Source: Lachnospiraceae bacterium UBA3632 (GTDB lineage: Bacteria; Bacillota; Clostridia; Lachnospirales; Lachnospiraceae). Taken from it: a stretch of DNA of 64,000 nt. The position numbers and the translations under genes are program-made. The notes beneath the pieces are model-generated. The model was not told where the DNA came from. It was given only the letters and a program-made list of their open reading frames with translations, and did no database searches. The stretch spans positions 8,789 through 72,788 of the forward strand of contig DFKZ01000036.1 of the NCBI GenBank assembly GCA_002373975.1. The letters run 5' to 3'. The first letter of the stretch is position 1; the number at the start of each line of letters is the position of its first letter. This document shows positions 52,310 to 60,781 of this stretch, piece after piece.

Positions 52310-52726
52310 TTATTCATCGGCATCATCCGACGTTTCTTTTTCCGAATCTCCCCGATCTCTGGCAGCGTTTTCGTCATGAGCGATAACTTCATCGATCTTG
52401 TGAGTCATGCTCACGCCATACTCGATGGACTGATCCATAACGAAATTGATCTCGGGAGTGTTTCTCAGATTGAGCCTGTGTGCCAGTTCCCTGCGGATAT
52501 AGGGAGCGGCGCTTTTAAGACCCTTTCCGGTATTCTCCCTCTCCTGCTCGCTTCCGAGCACGGATATCCAGACCTTGCAGGTCTTGAGATCCGGAGCCAC
52601 CTGCACATCAACCACGCTTGTCCAGGGGCTGATGCGGGGGTCCTTTATCTCGTCCCGTATGATCACGGAGAGTTCCTTTTGGACCTCCCCGTTGATGCGG
52701 GTATTTTTAATACTGTTTTTACGCAT
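52310..52726 (-). CDS. rbfA: Ribosome-binding factor A
   Basis: A 138-aa small-subunit assembly factor that acts on the 16S rRNA 5' helix. It opens with KNSIKNTRINGEVQKELS and has SVVDVQVAPDLKTCKVWISV in the KH-like core and LAHRLNLRNTPEINFVMD later; an acidic tail (about 118-138) ends DDADE. Start has CGAGGTAATAAA from the end of infB, and only 4 nt separate the two. It sits in the conserved nusA-infB-rbfA order. Confidence 0.95.
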   Translation of the reverse strand: MRKNSIKNTRINGEVQKELSVIIRDEIKDPRISPWTSVVDVQVAPDLKTCKVWISVLGSEQERENTGKGLKSAAPYIRRELAHRLNLRNTPEINFVMDQSIEYGVSMTHKIDEVIAHDENAARDRGDSEKETSDDADE

Positions 52727-52730
52727 TTTA

Positions 52731-55616
52731 TTACCTCGGTACTTCTACCATGATGTAAGCTTCTACCTGGTCAAATTCGGCAACCTTGTCGAAGTCCTCG
52801 AATACAAGGCCGCACTCGAAGCCTGCCTTAACTTCCTTGACATCATCCTTGAAGCGCTTGAGGGATGCAAGAGCACCTTCGTAGATCTGCTCTCCGTCAC
52901 GTGTGATACGGATCTTGCAGCCACGCTGGATCTCACCGTCAAGCACATAGGAACCGGAAATATTTCCGATAGCAGAAGCCTTGAATATCTGACGGATCTC
53001 GGCATGTCCGATGATCTTTTCCTCAAATACGGGATCGAGCATACCCTTCATCGCAAGCTCGATATCCTCGATTGCCTTATAGATGACATCATAGAGCCTG
53101 AGGTCGACGTTCTCTTCCTCTGCGGTAGCCTTTGCGGTTGCATCGGGACGAACATTAAATCCGATGATGATGGCATTTGAAGCGCTTGCAAGGGATACGT
53201 CGGACTCGTTGATGGCACCTACGCCGCCGTGGATACACTTAACCACAACCTCATCATTTGAAAGCTTGGTAAGTGATTCCTTGACTGCTTCGACAGATCC
53301 CTGTACGTCAGCCTTAACGATGATATTGAGTTCCTTAAGGTTGCCCTCTTTGATCTTGGAGAAGAGGTCTTCAAGGCTCATGCGGCCCTTGATCTCTTCG
53401 AGCTTCTTAACCTTGTTCTCCGCCTTGTATGTCTCTGCAAATGCCCTTGCGCTCTTATCGTTCTCGTGTGCAATGAACACTTCACCTGCCTCGGGAACAT
53501 CTGAAAGTCCCAGTATCTCAACGGGAGTGGAAGGAGTAGCCTCCTTAACGCGTGCTCCCTTATCATCGATCATGGCACGCACTTTACCGTATGCTGCACC
53601 TGCGGAAATGAAATCTCCGACATGAAGAGTTCCCTTCTGCACAAGAACGGTAGCCACAGGTCCGCGTCCCTTGTCAAGCTCCGCCTCGATAACAAGACCT
53701 CTTGCGGTTCTGTTGGGATTTGCCTTGAGCTCAAGCACATCTGCGGTAAGAAGGATCATATCAAGTAGATTCTCGATACCTTCACCGGTCTTGGCCGAAA
53801 CAGGTGCAAATACTGTCTGTCCGCCCCAGTCTTCCGATACCAGCTCGTACTCCGAGAGCTCCTGCTTAACTCTGTCAATATTTGCAGAGGGCTTATCAAT
53901 CTTGTTTACTGCTACGATTATCTCTACACCTGCAGCCTTTGCATGGTTGATAGCTTCAACAGTCTGAGGCATTACACCGTCATCTGCTGCAACCACAAGG
54001 ATAGCGATATCGGTGGAATTTGCACCACGCATACGCATAGCAGTAAATGCTTCGTGTCCGGGAGTATCAAGGAATGTGATCTTCCTTCCGCGCACATCCA
54101 CCATATATGCACCGATAGCCTGGGTAATACCGCCGGCCTCTCTGTCGGTCACACGGGTGTTTCTGATAGCATCAAGGAGCGAAGTCTTACCGTGGTCTAC
54201 ATGTCCCATTACGCAGACAACGGGAGGTCTCTCCTTGAGAGTGCTGGCATCATCCTCTTCCTCTTTAAGGAGTTCTTCTATCCTGTCTACCTTAACCTCA
54301 TGCTCGCAGAGGATCTCATACTCCATAGCGATGGTCTCGGCATCTTCGAAGGAAAGTTCATCATTAAGTGTTACCATCTTTCCTGCAAGGAAAAGCTTCT
54401 TGACGATGTCAGCGGGGCGCTGCTTCATCTTTTCGGCAAGTTCCTTTATGGTGATGGAATCAGGCAGGGTGATGACTTTGATAACTTCTTCCTGAACTTC
54501 CTGCTTCTTCTCGGGCTTAATGAATCTTCCTGCCTTCTTAAACTCGGATTCTTCCTCAAAGGCTATATCTTTTCTTCTGTCTCTGTCTTTTCCTTTGTCA
54601 CGTCTTCCCCCGCGACCTTTTTCCGAATTTTCTCCCACGGGCGGAGCGCTGAACCCTTTTTGATTCCTAGGGCCTCCAAATCCAGCTCCCTGTCTTTCAT
54701 TAGACCTGCCATCTCTACCAGTATTATTAAAGCCACGGCCACCACCTGGACCGCCGTAGCCGCCGCGATTATCCCTTTGTACCCCTTCTTGCCCTTGCCT
54801 GCCAGGCCTCTGAGTGTTTGCTTGCCCTTTGCCATTTGAAACACCTCCTCTTTGCTGGAACTGATTCTGACCGGGACGATTCTGTCCTCCGGTTCTTGTT
54901 ACTGTTACTCCTGCGTTTCCTTCTCTTACGCTGCCTGTTTCAACCGGAGCAGGTGCTGTCTGTGCCGGCGTAGGTGCCGGAGTCGGAGCAGGTGTCGGAG
55001 CAGGTGCTGCGGGAGCGGGCTTACGTGCAACATTTTTGTTGTCGGGAACCATCTGCACACTGGGTGTAGGTGAAGGCGGTGTGAGCGGCTTGATGGGCCT
55101 TACGGGCATCTGTCCGCGGTTATTGTTTCCGCCAAAACCGCTGTTTCCACGGTTATTATTTCCAAAAGCGCCGTTATTTCCCGGGCGTCCGCTTCCTGCG
55201 GGTCTTCCCTGTCTGTCGTTGATAACGATACTGATCTTCTTTTTCTTGGGAGGCTCCTGTGCCTGACTTACAGGTGCGGGCTTGGCAGGTTTTGCCTCAG
55301 GCTTAGCTTCCTTTACGGGTGCTTCTGCCTTTACAGGTTTCTCCTCCTTAGCGGGCTTTTCCTCTTTTACAGTTTTTTCTTCCTTTGCAGGTTTCTCTTT
55401 GGCTGCAGCCTTTTCCTTTGCAGGCTTTTCCTCTTTGGCTGCAGCTTTTCCTGAAGATTTTCCGCCCAGCTTTTTCTTTATATTGCTAACCTGCTCATCA
55501 TCGAGTCCGCTTGATGCAGTCTTAGTCTCATAGCCCAGATCCGCAGCAGCGGCAAGCACATCGGCATTCTCGATCCCAAGCTCCTTAGCAAGTTCATAAA
55601 CTCTCATTTTTGCCAT
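52731..55616 (-). CDS. infB: Translation initiation factor IF-2
   Basis: A 961-aa GTPase that brings initiator tRNA to the ribosome. After an N-terminal IF2 subdomain there is a low-complexity stretch with KPAKEEK repeats (about 60-130), a Gly/Asn/Arg-rich region (about 140-320), then the G domain (VMGHVDHGKTSLL, GGITQAIGAY, DTPGHEAFTAM, NKIDK; about 465-630) and C-terminal beta barrels and helix. I chose ATG 55614-55616 (MAKMRVYELAKELG, AAAGGA 10 nt upstream); another ATG at 55643 overlaps the ylxQ stop (ATGA) and is possible. The long disordered middle is normal for clostridial IF-2. Confidence 0.96.
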   Translation of the reverse strand: MAKMRVYELAKELGIENADVLAAAADLGYETKTASSGLDDEQVSNIKKKLGGKSSGKAAAKEEKPAKEKAAAKEKPAKEEKTVKEEKPAKEEKPVKAEAPVKEAKPEAKPAKPAPVSQAQEPPKKKKISIVINDRQGRPAGSGRPGNNGAFGNNNRGNSGFGGNNNRGQMPVRPIKPLTPPSPTPSVQMVPDNKNVARKPAPAAPAPTPAPTPAPTPAQTAPAPVETGSVREGNAGVTVTRTGGQNRPGQNQFQQRGGVSNGKGQANTQRPGRQGQEGVQRDNRGGYGGPGGGRGFNNTGRDGRSNERQGAGFGGPRNQKGFSAPPVGENSEKGRGGRRDKGKDRDRRKDIAFEEESEFKKAGRFIKPEKKQEVQEEVIKVITLPDSITIKELAEKMKQRPADIVKKLFLAGKMVTLNDELSFEDAETIAMEYEILCEHEVKVDRIEELLKEEEDDASTLKERPPVVCVMGHVDHGKTSLLDAIRNTRVTDREAGGITQAIGAYMVDVRGRKITFLDTPGHEAFTAMRMRGANSTDIAILVVAADDGVMPQTVEAINHAKAAGVEIIVAVNKIDKPSANIDRVKQELSEYELVSEDWGGQTVFAPVSAKTGEGIENLLDMILLTADVLELKANPNRTARGLVIEAELDKGRGPVATVLVQKGTLHVGDFISAGAAYGKVRAMIDDKGARVKEATPSTPVEILGLSDVPEAGEVFIAHENDKSARAFAETYKAENKVKKLEEIKGRMSLEDLFSKIKEGNLKELNIIVKADVQGSVEAVKESLTKLSNDEVVVKCIHGGVGAINESDVSLASASNAIIIGFNVRPDATAKATAEEENVDLRLYDVIYKAIEDIELAMKGMLDPVFEEKIIGHAEIRQIFKASAIGNISGSYVLDGEIQRGCKIRITRDGEQIYEGALASLKRFKDDVKEVKAGFECGLVFEDFDKVAEFDQVEAYIMVEVPR

Positions 55617-55635
55617 ATTCACAATATCCTTTCGA

Positions 55636-55953
55636 TCATTCATCCATTAAAGCAACAATTTTATTGGCAAATCCGGCTTCCGTCACCGCTATCGATACGC
55701 GGTATTCATGTCCGGTTCCGTGTCCCAGGCTTTCGCCGGTTCCCCATACCCTGTATGGGACTTCATAATAAACACATTTGTCCTCGAATTTCTTCTTCGT
55801 GTTATCCGAAGCATTCTCCGCGATGATCACCAGTCTGGCGTTTCCTTTACGGATTGCATCAAGCACCTGGCTCTCTCCGCCTGTCAGGTTCCTTCCTCTG
55901 GCAGCAAGCCCCAAAAGTGAAAGAATCTTTTTTTCTTTATCCAAGATTTTCAA
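55636..55953 (-). CDS. L7Ae-family RNA-binding protein (YlxQ type)
   Basis: A 105-aa K-turn-binding-type protein. It begins LDKEKKILSLLGLAARGRNLTGG and continues with ARLVIIAENASDNTKKK, the usual L7Ae/L30e/YlxQ core. Its exact RNA target is unknown. Start is uncertain: TTG at 55951-55953 has AGGAG only 3 nt upstream, while another TTG three codons later has it about 12 nt upstream and gives MDKEKKILSLL as in relatives. Both overlap the end of ylxR. It lies between ylxR and infB as in most Firmicutes. Confidence 0.9.
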   Translation of the reverse strand: MKILDKEKKILSLLGLAARGRNLTGGESQVLDAIRKGNARLVIIAENASDNTKKKFEDKCVYYEVPYRVWGTGESLGHGTGHEYRVSIAVTEAGFANKIVALMDE

Positions 55954-56203
55954 ATTCTCCTTTCAGCTTTTCGTAGGTTCCTGCAGGAACAGGCATCTTA
56001 AAGGCACGCTCGACGGACTTTTTTTTGAAAGCTTTTTCGAGGCACTGAGGATCTTTACATATGTATGCTCCTCTGCCGTTTTTTCTTCCTGAGGGATCAA
56101 GTGAAAAAACATCCTCGCTTTCCTTTACGATCCTTATGAGTTCGCTTTTTTCTTTTTTCTCACCGCAGCCTATGCACTGCCTCTGGGGTTTAACCTTTGC
56201 CAT
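55937..56203 (-). CDS. ylxR: YlxR/RnpM RNA-binding protein
   Basis: An 88-aa basic protein of the YlxR family (recently named RnpM because it modulates RNase P). The motif RQCIGCGEKKEKSEL (about 8-22) and FSLDPSGRKNGRGAYICKDPQCLEKAFKKK (residues about 33-62, split here) are typical; two C pairs form the usual zinc-like site. The ATG has AAAGGAC 6 nt upstream. It follows nusA with a 20-bp gap and overlaps the next gene. Confidence 0.92.
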   Translation of the reverse strand: MAKVKPQRQCIGCGEKKEKSELIRIVKESEDVFSLDPSGRKNGRGAYICKDPQCLEKAFKKKSVERAFKMPVPAGTYEKLKGEFENLG

Positions 56204-56223
56204 TTGCCGTCCTTTTGCTTTAC

Positions 56224-57408
56224 TTACTCTTCGGAATCTCCCTGGGGTGCTTCCTCTGCATACTCTTCATCGGAATACTCACCCTCTTCATAGCCTTCCT
56301 CGTACTCTCCGTCATATTCCTCTTCATCATCATAGAGGTAATCTTCATAACGGAATCCGACTGCATCCTTGGCCTGAGTTTCGGACTTGATGTCAATCTT
56401 GAAATTGGTAAGCTTTGCAGCAAGTCTTGCGTTCTGTCCTTCCTTACCGATAGCAAGTGAAAGCTGATCGTCGGGAACTACAACCTTTGCGGATTTTTCG
56501 TCGGGATCTGCAAATACAGCGATTACCATTGCGGGTGAAAGCGCATTCTGTACAAGCCTACCGGGATCATCATCCCAGTTAACGATATCGATCTTCTCTC
56601 CGCCGAGCTCGTCAACGATGGCGTTAACTCTTGCACCGTTCATACCTACGCATGCACCAACGGGATCAACGTTTTCATTGTTGCTCCATACTGCGATCTT
56701 GGTACGGCTTCCGGGCTCACGCGCAATGCTTCTGATCTCAACGGTTCCGTCTGCTATCTCGGTAACCTCTTCCTCAAAGAGTCTCTTTACAAGCTCCGGA
56801 TGAGTGCGGCTGACGTTGATGCGGGGTCCCTTGTTGGAGCTCTTAACATCGAGCACGTACACTTTGATCCTCTGTCCGTTTCTGTAAGTCTCTCCGGGTA
56901 CCATCTCCGACTCGGCAAGGATAGCATCTGCCTTACCGAGGTTAAGGCTTACGTTTCTGCCGACGTATCTGTTAACAACACCGGTAACAACATTCTTTTC
57001 TTTCTCAAAGTACTGATTGAAGATAACGTTGCGCTCCTCCTCGCGGATCTTCTGTACGATGACCTGCTTGGCATTTCCTGCTGCGATACGTCCGAATTCT
57101 CTGGACTTGATCTCAACGTTTACAACATCTCCGACTTTTGCGGATCTGGAAATCTTCTTAGCATCGGCAAGGCTTATCTGAAGGGCCTTGTTCTCAACGT
57201 CCTCGGCCTTTTCAACGACTTCTTTCTGAGCGTATACGAGGTAATCGCAGGTTTCTCTGTCGATCTCAACGCGTACATTTTCGTTGGAGCCGAAGCTTTT
57301 TTCGCATGCCTGCATGAGTGAATTCTCGATGGCGTCGAGAAGTACGTCGCGGCTGATGCCTTTTTCTTTCTCCAGTAAGTCAAGGGCTTCCATCAGTTCT
57401 GTGTTCAT
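56224..57408 (-). CDS. nusA: Transcription termination/antitermination factor NusA
   Basis: A 394-aa RNA polymerase factor. It has an N-terminal RNAP-binding domain (about 1-125), S1 (about 130-200), and two KH domains (about 200-345; VGACVGMNGARVNAIVDELGGEKIDIV). The tail (about 355-394) is strongly acidic with EEYDGEYEEGYEEGEY, as in many Lachnospiraceae. The start is 13 nt after AGGAGG, longer than usual. A 295-bp interval containing a 148-bp palindromic element separates it from rimP, which is normally only a few bases away. Confidence 0.96.
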   Translation of the reverse strand: MNTELMEALDLLEKEKGISRDVLLDAIENSLMQACEKSFGSNENVRVEIDRETCDYLVYAQKEVVEKAEDVENKALQISLADAKKISRSAKVGDVVNVEIKSREFGRIAAGNAKQVIVQKIREEERNVIFNQYFEKEKNVVTGVVNRYVGRNVSLNLGKADAILAESEMVPGETYRNGQRIKVYVLDVKSSNKGPRINVSRTHPELVKRLFEEEVTEIADGTVEIRSIAREPGSRTKIAVWSNNENVDPVGACVGMNGARVNAIVDELGGEKIDIVNWDDDPGRLVQNALSPAMVIAVFADPDEKSAKVVVPDDQLSLAIGKEGQNARLAAKLTNFKIDIKSETQAKDAVGFRYEDYLYDDEEEYDGEYEEGYEEGEYSDEEYAEEAPQGDSEE

Positions 57409-57480
57409 AGTTTTTTCTTTTTTCCTCCTAAATATATTCAGTTTTTGTAAGTGCTAAATTAAGTAATGCAACTTAGTGAC

Positions 57481-57628
57481 GCTTGCAGCGATATATATTT
57501 CATCGTGCACGTCGCTCGCGCTTCATATCGTAACGCAGCAGTACTAGGCTTAAACTTCGCTACGCTTGTTTTCGCCAAGTGCTGGCGTTACTACATGGTG
57601 CACTCATGAAATATATATCGTTGCAAGC
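57481..57628. repeat. 148-bp nested palindromic element inside the rimP-nusA operon
   Basis: Outer arms of about 30 bp: GCTTGCAGCGATATATATTTCA... (57481-57510) matches the reverse complement of 57598-57628 with few changes. An inner pair, GTAACGCAGCAGTACTAGGC (57530-57549) and GCCAAGTGCTGGCGTTAC (57574-57591), nests inside with one bulge and mismatches. The whole forms one long hairpin. There is no ORF and no transposase, and I see no clear target-site duplication. It looks like a miniature repeat element or a structured RNA. The rest of the interval (57409-57480 and 57629-57703) shows nothing recognisable apart from the nusA ribosome binding site. Confidence 0.75.
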
Positions 57629-57703
57629 TGTCTGTAGTAAGTATAAATAATCTATCAGTAACTATATAAATTAGTATTTATGTGGTGTGGTTAGCCATTC
57701 CAA

Positions 57704-58168
57704 TCAAAAGTCTAACTTAAGTCTGATAACTGCAATATCCTTACGTAAAAAAGTAAAATCTCTGTCGGGGGTGGTAAGGGTAATGCTGTCCTTATCGTAG
57801 GATTTGAGAGTGCCTTCGTAATCTTTAGTGCCATCTATTGGCTTATAAAGTTTTATTTCGACTTCTTCGCCGAGGGAGTACTCGAGGTGGCGATCCTTTT
57901 TGAGGGTGCGGCCGAGGCCGGGGCTGGACACTTCCAGGATGTAGGCATCTGCGATGAAGTCGTTCTTATCGAGCTCATCGGAGAGAGCCCTGCTCACGGC
58001 TTCGCATTCATCTATGGTGACTCCGTCGTCTTTATCGATATATGCGCGGAGGTAGTAATCGCTTCCCTCTTTCACGTATTCGACATCATAGATCCTTACA
58101 CCCACCTTTTCGGCGATGGGAACAAGCATTTCTTCGGTTTTCTTTTCGTAATCTTCTCTCTGTGACAT
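57704..58168 (-). CDS. rimP: Ribosome maturation factor RimP
   Basis: A 154-aa 30S assembly factor. The N-terminal domain carries VRIYDVEYVKEGSDYYLRAYID (split by small variants) and DDGVTIDECEAVSRALSDELD (about 42-62), followed by DAYILEVSSPGLGR (about 78-91) and a C-terminal SH3-like barrel. Start: ATG 58166-58168 with GATGAGGTG and a small upstream hairpin. It is the first gene of the translation operon, 117 nt past a strong promoter. Confidence 0.95.
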   Translation of the reverse strand: MSQREDYEKKTEEMLVPIAEKVGVRIYDVEYVKEGSDYYLRAYIDKDDGVTIDECEAVSRALSDELDKNDFIADAYILEVSSPGLGRTLKKDRHLEYSLGEEVEIKLYKPIDGTKDYEGTLKSYDKDSITLTTPDRDFTFLRKDIAVIRLKLDF

Positions 58169-58196
58169 GATAACACCTCATCCGGTACTTCGTGCC
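58169..58196 (-). promoter_or_regulatory. Hairpin plus GATGAGGTG leader before rimP
   Basis: Minus strand: GGCAC-GAA-GTACC (4 of 5 pairs, 3-nt loop), then G, GATGAGGTGTT and the start. The 13 nt CGGATGAGGTGTT are identical to those before the LytTR gene. Confidence 0.5.
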
Positions 58197-58230
58197 ACCT
58201 TCCTCAGGAAATGGAAGGCTATTCAACAAA

Positions 58231-58256
58231 GAAGAGTGACTCGCGAGCCACTCTTC
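58231..58256 (-). terminator. Leader hairpin of the rimP-nusA operon, possible attenuator
   Basis: GAAGAGTG and CACTCTTC enclose a CTCGCGAG palindrome with one G-T wobble, a 26-nt near-complete hairpin followed by TTTGTTG on the minus strand. It lies between the operon promoter and rimP, so it can act on that transcript as well as on read-through from the DUF4097 gene. Confidence 0.65.
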
Positions 58257-58279
58257 ATCGTTACCATTATTTATTTACA

Positions 58280-58313
58280 TTGACATAGTACACTGTTTAT
58301 GTGATTATGTCAA
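58280..58313 (-). promoter_or_regulatory. Promoter of the rimP-nusA-infB operon with overlapping dyad
   Basis: -35 TTGACA (58308-58313), 17-bp spacer, -10 TACTAT (58285-58290) on the minus strand. The 8-bp inverted repeat TTGACATA/TATGTCAA (58280-58287 and 58306-58313) covers the promoter ends, so an operator or a second, plus-facing promoter (-35 TTGACA, -10 GATTAT) is possible. Confidence 0.7.
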
Positions 58314-58330
58314 CATTTTTGAGGCATTTT

Positions 58331-59218
58331 TTACTGATTATACGATCTTCCTTTTATGTTTTTGCCGTCGATCTCGATTGATCCGAGTTCAACCTCTACA
58401 TTAATCTTTGCATCCGGGTTGTCTGCATCTATCGAGACTACACCAAGGCTGCAGTCTGCATCAACGCTGTCAAAGGTTCCGTCAATTTTAATGTTGCCCA
58501 TAGATGAGCTGAATACTCCGTCTATAAATGTTGTGTTGTCGAGCTCTGTATTTCCGAGATCTGCACTGACCTTAATGCTTTGAGCTTTGCATGATTCCAG
58601 TTCAATATTTCCGGCATCGCTTTCAATGTCTGTATCTCCAAGTGTGGAATTCCTTACCTTAATATCGCCGGCATCTGTTTTGATCTCGGTATCGCCGGAT
58701 TCGATATCTGTAAGATTGATCGATCCTGCATCAGCCTCAATATGCAGCTTTTCAACCTTTATATCCGATAAGCCTATCTCCGCAAAATCCGCATCGGTCT
58801 TAATCTCTGAAAGTGCTGTGCCCTCCGGTATATACACGATGATCTTATAGTCTTTCGATCTGAAACCGTTTCCGTTTATGTTTATCCCCGGAGTATCAGC
58901 CTTTGCTTCTATCTCAAGGGTGCCGTTTGAAACTTCAACTTTGGGATTAAAATTTATGGGATATGTATAATCCACATGATAATCCTCTCCTCTTACGATC
59001 TCAAATGAGCAAACATCAGCTTTAATATCTATTTCGGAAAAACTTTCCGTGGGAATGCTGGAGCTGTGAACATCGACATTTACCAGCTCACTCACGGGGG
59101 AATTCAGGAAATTTCCGACTCTTTTGAATCCGAACCTGAACCCGATCGATGCCGCGATTATGATCGCTGTCACAACAAATATAAGAACTATATATAAGGT
59201 CTTAAAGTTTTTCATCAT
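58331..59218 (-). CDS. DUF4097-type beta-helix membrane protein
   Basis: A 295-aa protein with one N-terminal transmembrane helix (about 8-28) and a beta-helix of the DUF4097 adhesin-like type (about 45-290), visible as repeated hydrophobic-x-hydrophobic strands with D-A-G-x-I/D-L-G turns. Such proteins are often co-encoded with DUF1700 membrane proteins and PadR regulators, in envelope-stress-like modules whose signal is unknown. Two tandem ATGs (59216-59218 and 59213-59215) follow AAGGAG; the second is better spaced (about 7 nt). It is third in the operon after DUF1700. Confidence 0.85.
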   Translation of the reverse strand: MMKNFKTLYIVLIFVVTAIIIAASIGFRFGFKRVGNFLNSPVSELVNVDVHSSSIPTESFSEIDIKADVCSFEIVRGEDYHVDYTYPINFNPKVEVSNGTLEIEAKADTPGININGNGFRSKDYKIIVYIPEGTALSEIKTDADFAEIGLSDIKVEKLHIEADAGSINLTDIESGDTEIKTDAGDIKVRNSTLGDTDIESDAGNIELESCKAQSIKVSADLGNTELDNTTFIDGVFSSSMGNIKIDGTFDSVDADCSLGVVSIDADNPDAKINVEVELGSIEIDGKNIKGRSYNQ

Positions 59219-59239
59219 TCTTCTCCTTTAAACTCTTCC

Positions 59240-60322
59240 TTAGTCTTCCCTGACAGTGAGCGCTCTTTTAAGAGGTCTGTACAGGATTCCGCAAACAGGC
59301 CAGATGATCCATGTCAGGGCGAATTTGAATGTAACAAAGCTCAGGATCAGATAAATGCATGTAAATGTGGGCCAGTATACCGACATGAAAAACTCTGCCG
59401 CAGGACTTATGTACTTAACATTCTTTTCATCTTCCGGCTCGTATGAAGCCTTAATGGTTCCTTCGCCGTTAAGCTTAAGGAGGTTATCGTATCCGTTCTT
59501 TCTCATGCCGCTGTATACGATAAGCATTACTCCGAGTGCCGCTGTCATAAAGAATACCGCTCCGGATACATTTCCGAATCTGGGGATGATGCTGCTTACT
59601 ATCACGGAAGGGATCCACGAAAGTGCCACGAGCATTACTCCGAGGGTCATGAAAAGATTATGATTTCTCATATATACAGCCTTCTCATCCGCAACATATT
59701 TGGTGGCATCCATGCTGAGAGTGCATTTTTCAAGCCAGGTATTTCTGTACTTTTTATCTGCGAGTGCTCCAAACACTATAAGGATCACACCGCCGGCAAT
59801 TATCGTGCAGAGAAGGCCGAATCCCAGCCCGCCGAATATGCTTCTTACATCCAGCATATCGATAAGCATGGGGCCCAAGGGGCTTAAGATGCAGATCGCA
59901 ATTCCAAGTGCGATCTTAAGCGAACTATCGGCGCGGACCTTTACCAGCTCCTCAGCCTCTGATGCAGGGATGATGCGCGCTTCGGGATCGGGCTCATAGG
60001 CCTTCTTTTCCGCTTCAGCCTCGCAGCCGGTCTCATTATCAGATGCTTTATCGGTTGCATCATTATCGGCAGCTTCATCATTTTTCTTATCGGATGAAGG
60101 CTTCACTTCATTTTCAAGGCCCAGATCCTCTGCCAGCTCGGAGAGGTTCCCGAATTCCGAGATAACCGTTCCTACCGCCTCGTTTTCGGTCTTTCCCTCT
60201 GCGATAAGCTCTCCGTATTTATCTTCCATCATCTGCCAAAGCTCATCCTTTGCCCTGCGCACCTCCGCAGTGTTCGGAAGATTGGCAAACATAGAATCAA
60301 GATAGTTTTTAATAGCTTCCAT
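59240..60322 (-). CDS. DUF1700-like membrane protein (permease-prefix domain)
   Basis: A 360-aa protein. The first 65 residues match the DUF1700/permease-prefix domain (SMFANLPNTAEVRRAKDEL, GKTENEAVGTVISEFGN), followed by an acidic linker (about 70-115) and several hydrophobic helices (about 130-350). DUF1700 proteins often partner with a PadR regulator and act in an unknown membrane process. ATG has AGGAGAG 6 nt upstream. It lies 65 bp after padR, with an inverted repeat ATCAGATC/GATCTGAT in that interval. Confidence 0.85.
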   Translation of the reverse strand: MEAIKNYLDSMFANLPNTAEVRRAKDELWQMMEDKYGELIAEGKTENEAVGTVISEFGNLSELAEDLGLENEVKPSSDKKNDEAADNDATDKASDNETGCEAEAEKKAYEPDPEARIIPASEAEELVKVRADSSLKIALGIAICILSPLGPMLIDMLDVRSIFGGLGFGLLCTIIAGGVILIVFGALADKKYRNTWLEKCTLSMDATKYVADEKAVYMRNHNLFMTLGVMLVALSWIPSVIVSSIIPRFGNVSGAVFFMTAALGVMLIVYSGMRKNGYDNLLKLNGEGTIKASYEPEDEKNVKYISPAAEFFMSVYWPTFTCIYLILSFVTFKFALTWIIWPVCGILYRPLKRALTVRED

Positions 60323-60387
60323 TTTATCTCTCCTGTGATCAGATCAGCTATGCCGATCTGATTTGTGATTTAATCTCCGTTTTTGTT

Positions 60388-60723
60388 TTAGTGTCCTTTA
60401 ATAAATCTCTCGACTACTTCTTTGGTAAGTGCCCATTCTTCGCATTTTTCTTTGTAATAATTCTTTCCAGAATCGGTGATGCGATAATATGTTCTCTTTT
60501 TGCCGGAGTTTTCCGCTTCCTGTGAGAAAGACTCCACATATCCGTTCTTTTCCATCCGCGAAAACGCCGAGTATAATGTCGTTTCCTTGATGACATATTT
60601 ATTCTCGGACAGATTCTTTATCTGCTTTGAAATCTCATATCCATAAGATGGAGCTTCAAGGATCAGAAAAAGGATCATCGTATCGTTGTAGCCGCGGATA
60701 ACATCGCTGCTTATCTCTGTCAT
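60388..60723 (-). CDS. PadR-family transcriptional regulator
   Basis: A 111-aa winged-helix regulator. The start MTEISSDVIRGYNDTMIL and the segment APSYGYEISKQIKNLSE (about 26-42) are typical of PadR/PF03551, as are KETTLYSAFSRMEKNGYVES (about 51-70) and the C-terminal helix. Members are usually repressors of their own operon that release DNA on binding small molecules. The ATG has AAAGGAG 9 nt upstream. The promoter (60875-60903) and six 15-bp repeats (60782-60870) lie in front, so the repeats are candidate binding sites. Confidence 0.93.
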   Translation of the reverse strand: MTEISSDVIRGYNDTMILFLILEAPSYGYEISKQIKNLSENKYVIKETTLYSAFSRMEKNGYVESFSQEAENSGKKRTYYRITDSGKNYYKEKCEEWALTKEVVERFIKGH

Positions 60724-60781
60724 TTTCCGTTTCTCCTTTTCTTTGGGGCCTGCTTTCTTTCCGGATAGAAAGCTCTTCCCT

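Noticed and set aside
53943..54839. A 298-codon plus-strand open frame opposite infB
   Set aside because: Antisense to the certain G domain of IF-2, low-complexity carry-over, no start signal.
57481..57628. Rho-independent terminator between rimP and nusA
   Set aside because: The stem is far longer than an intrinsic terminator and no T-run follows; termination there would silence the whole downstream translation operon.
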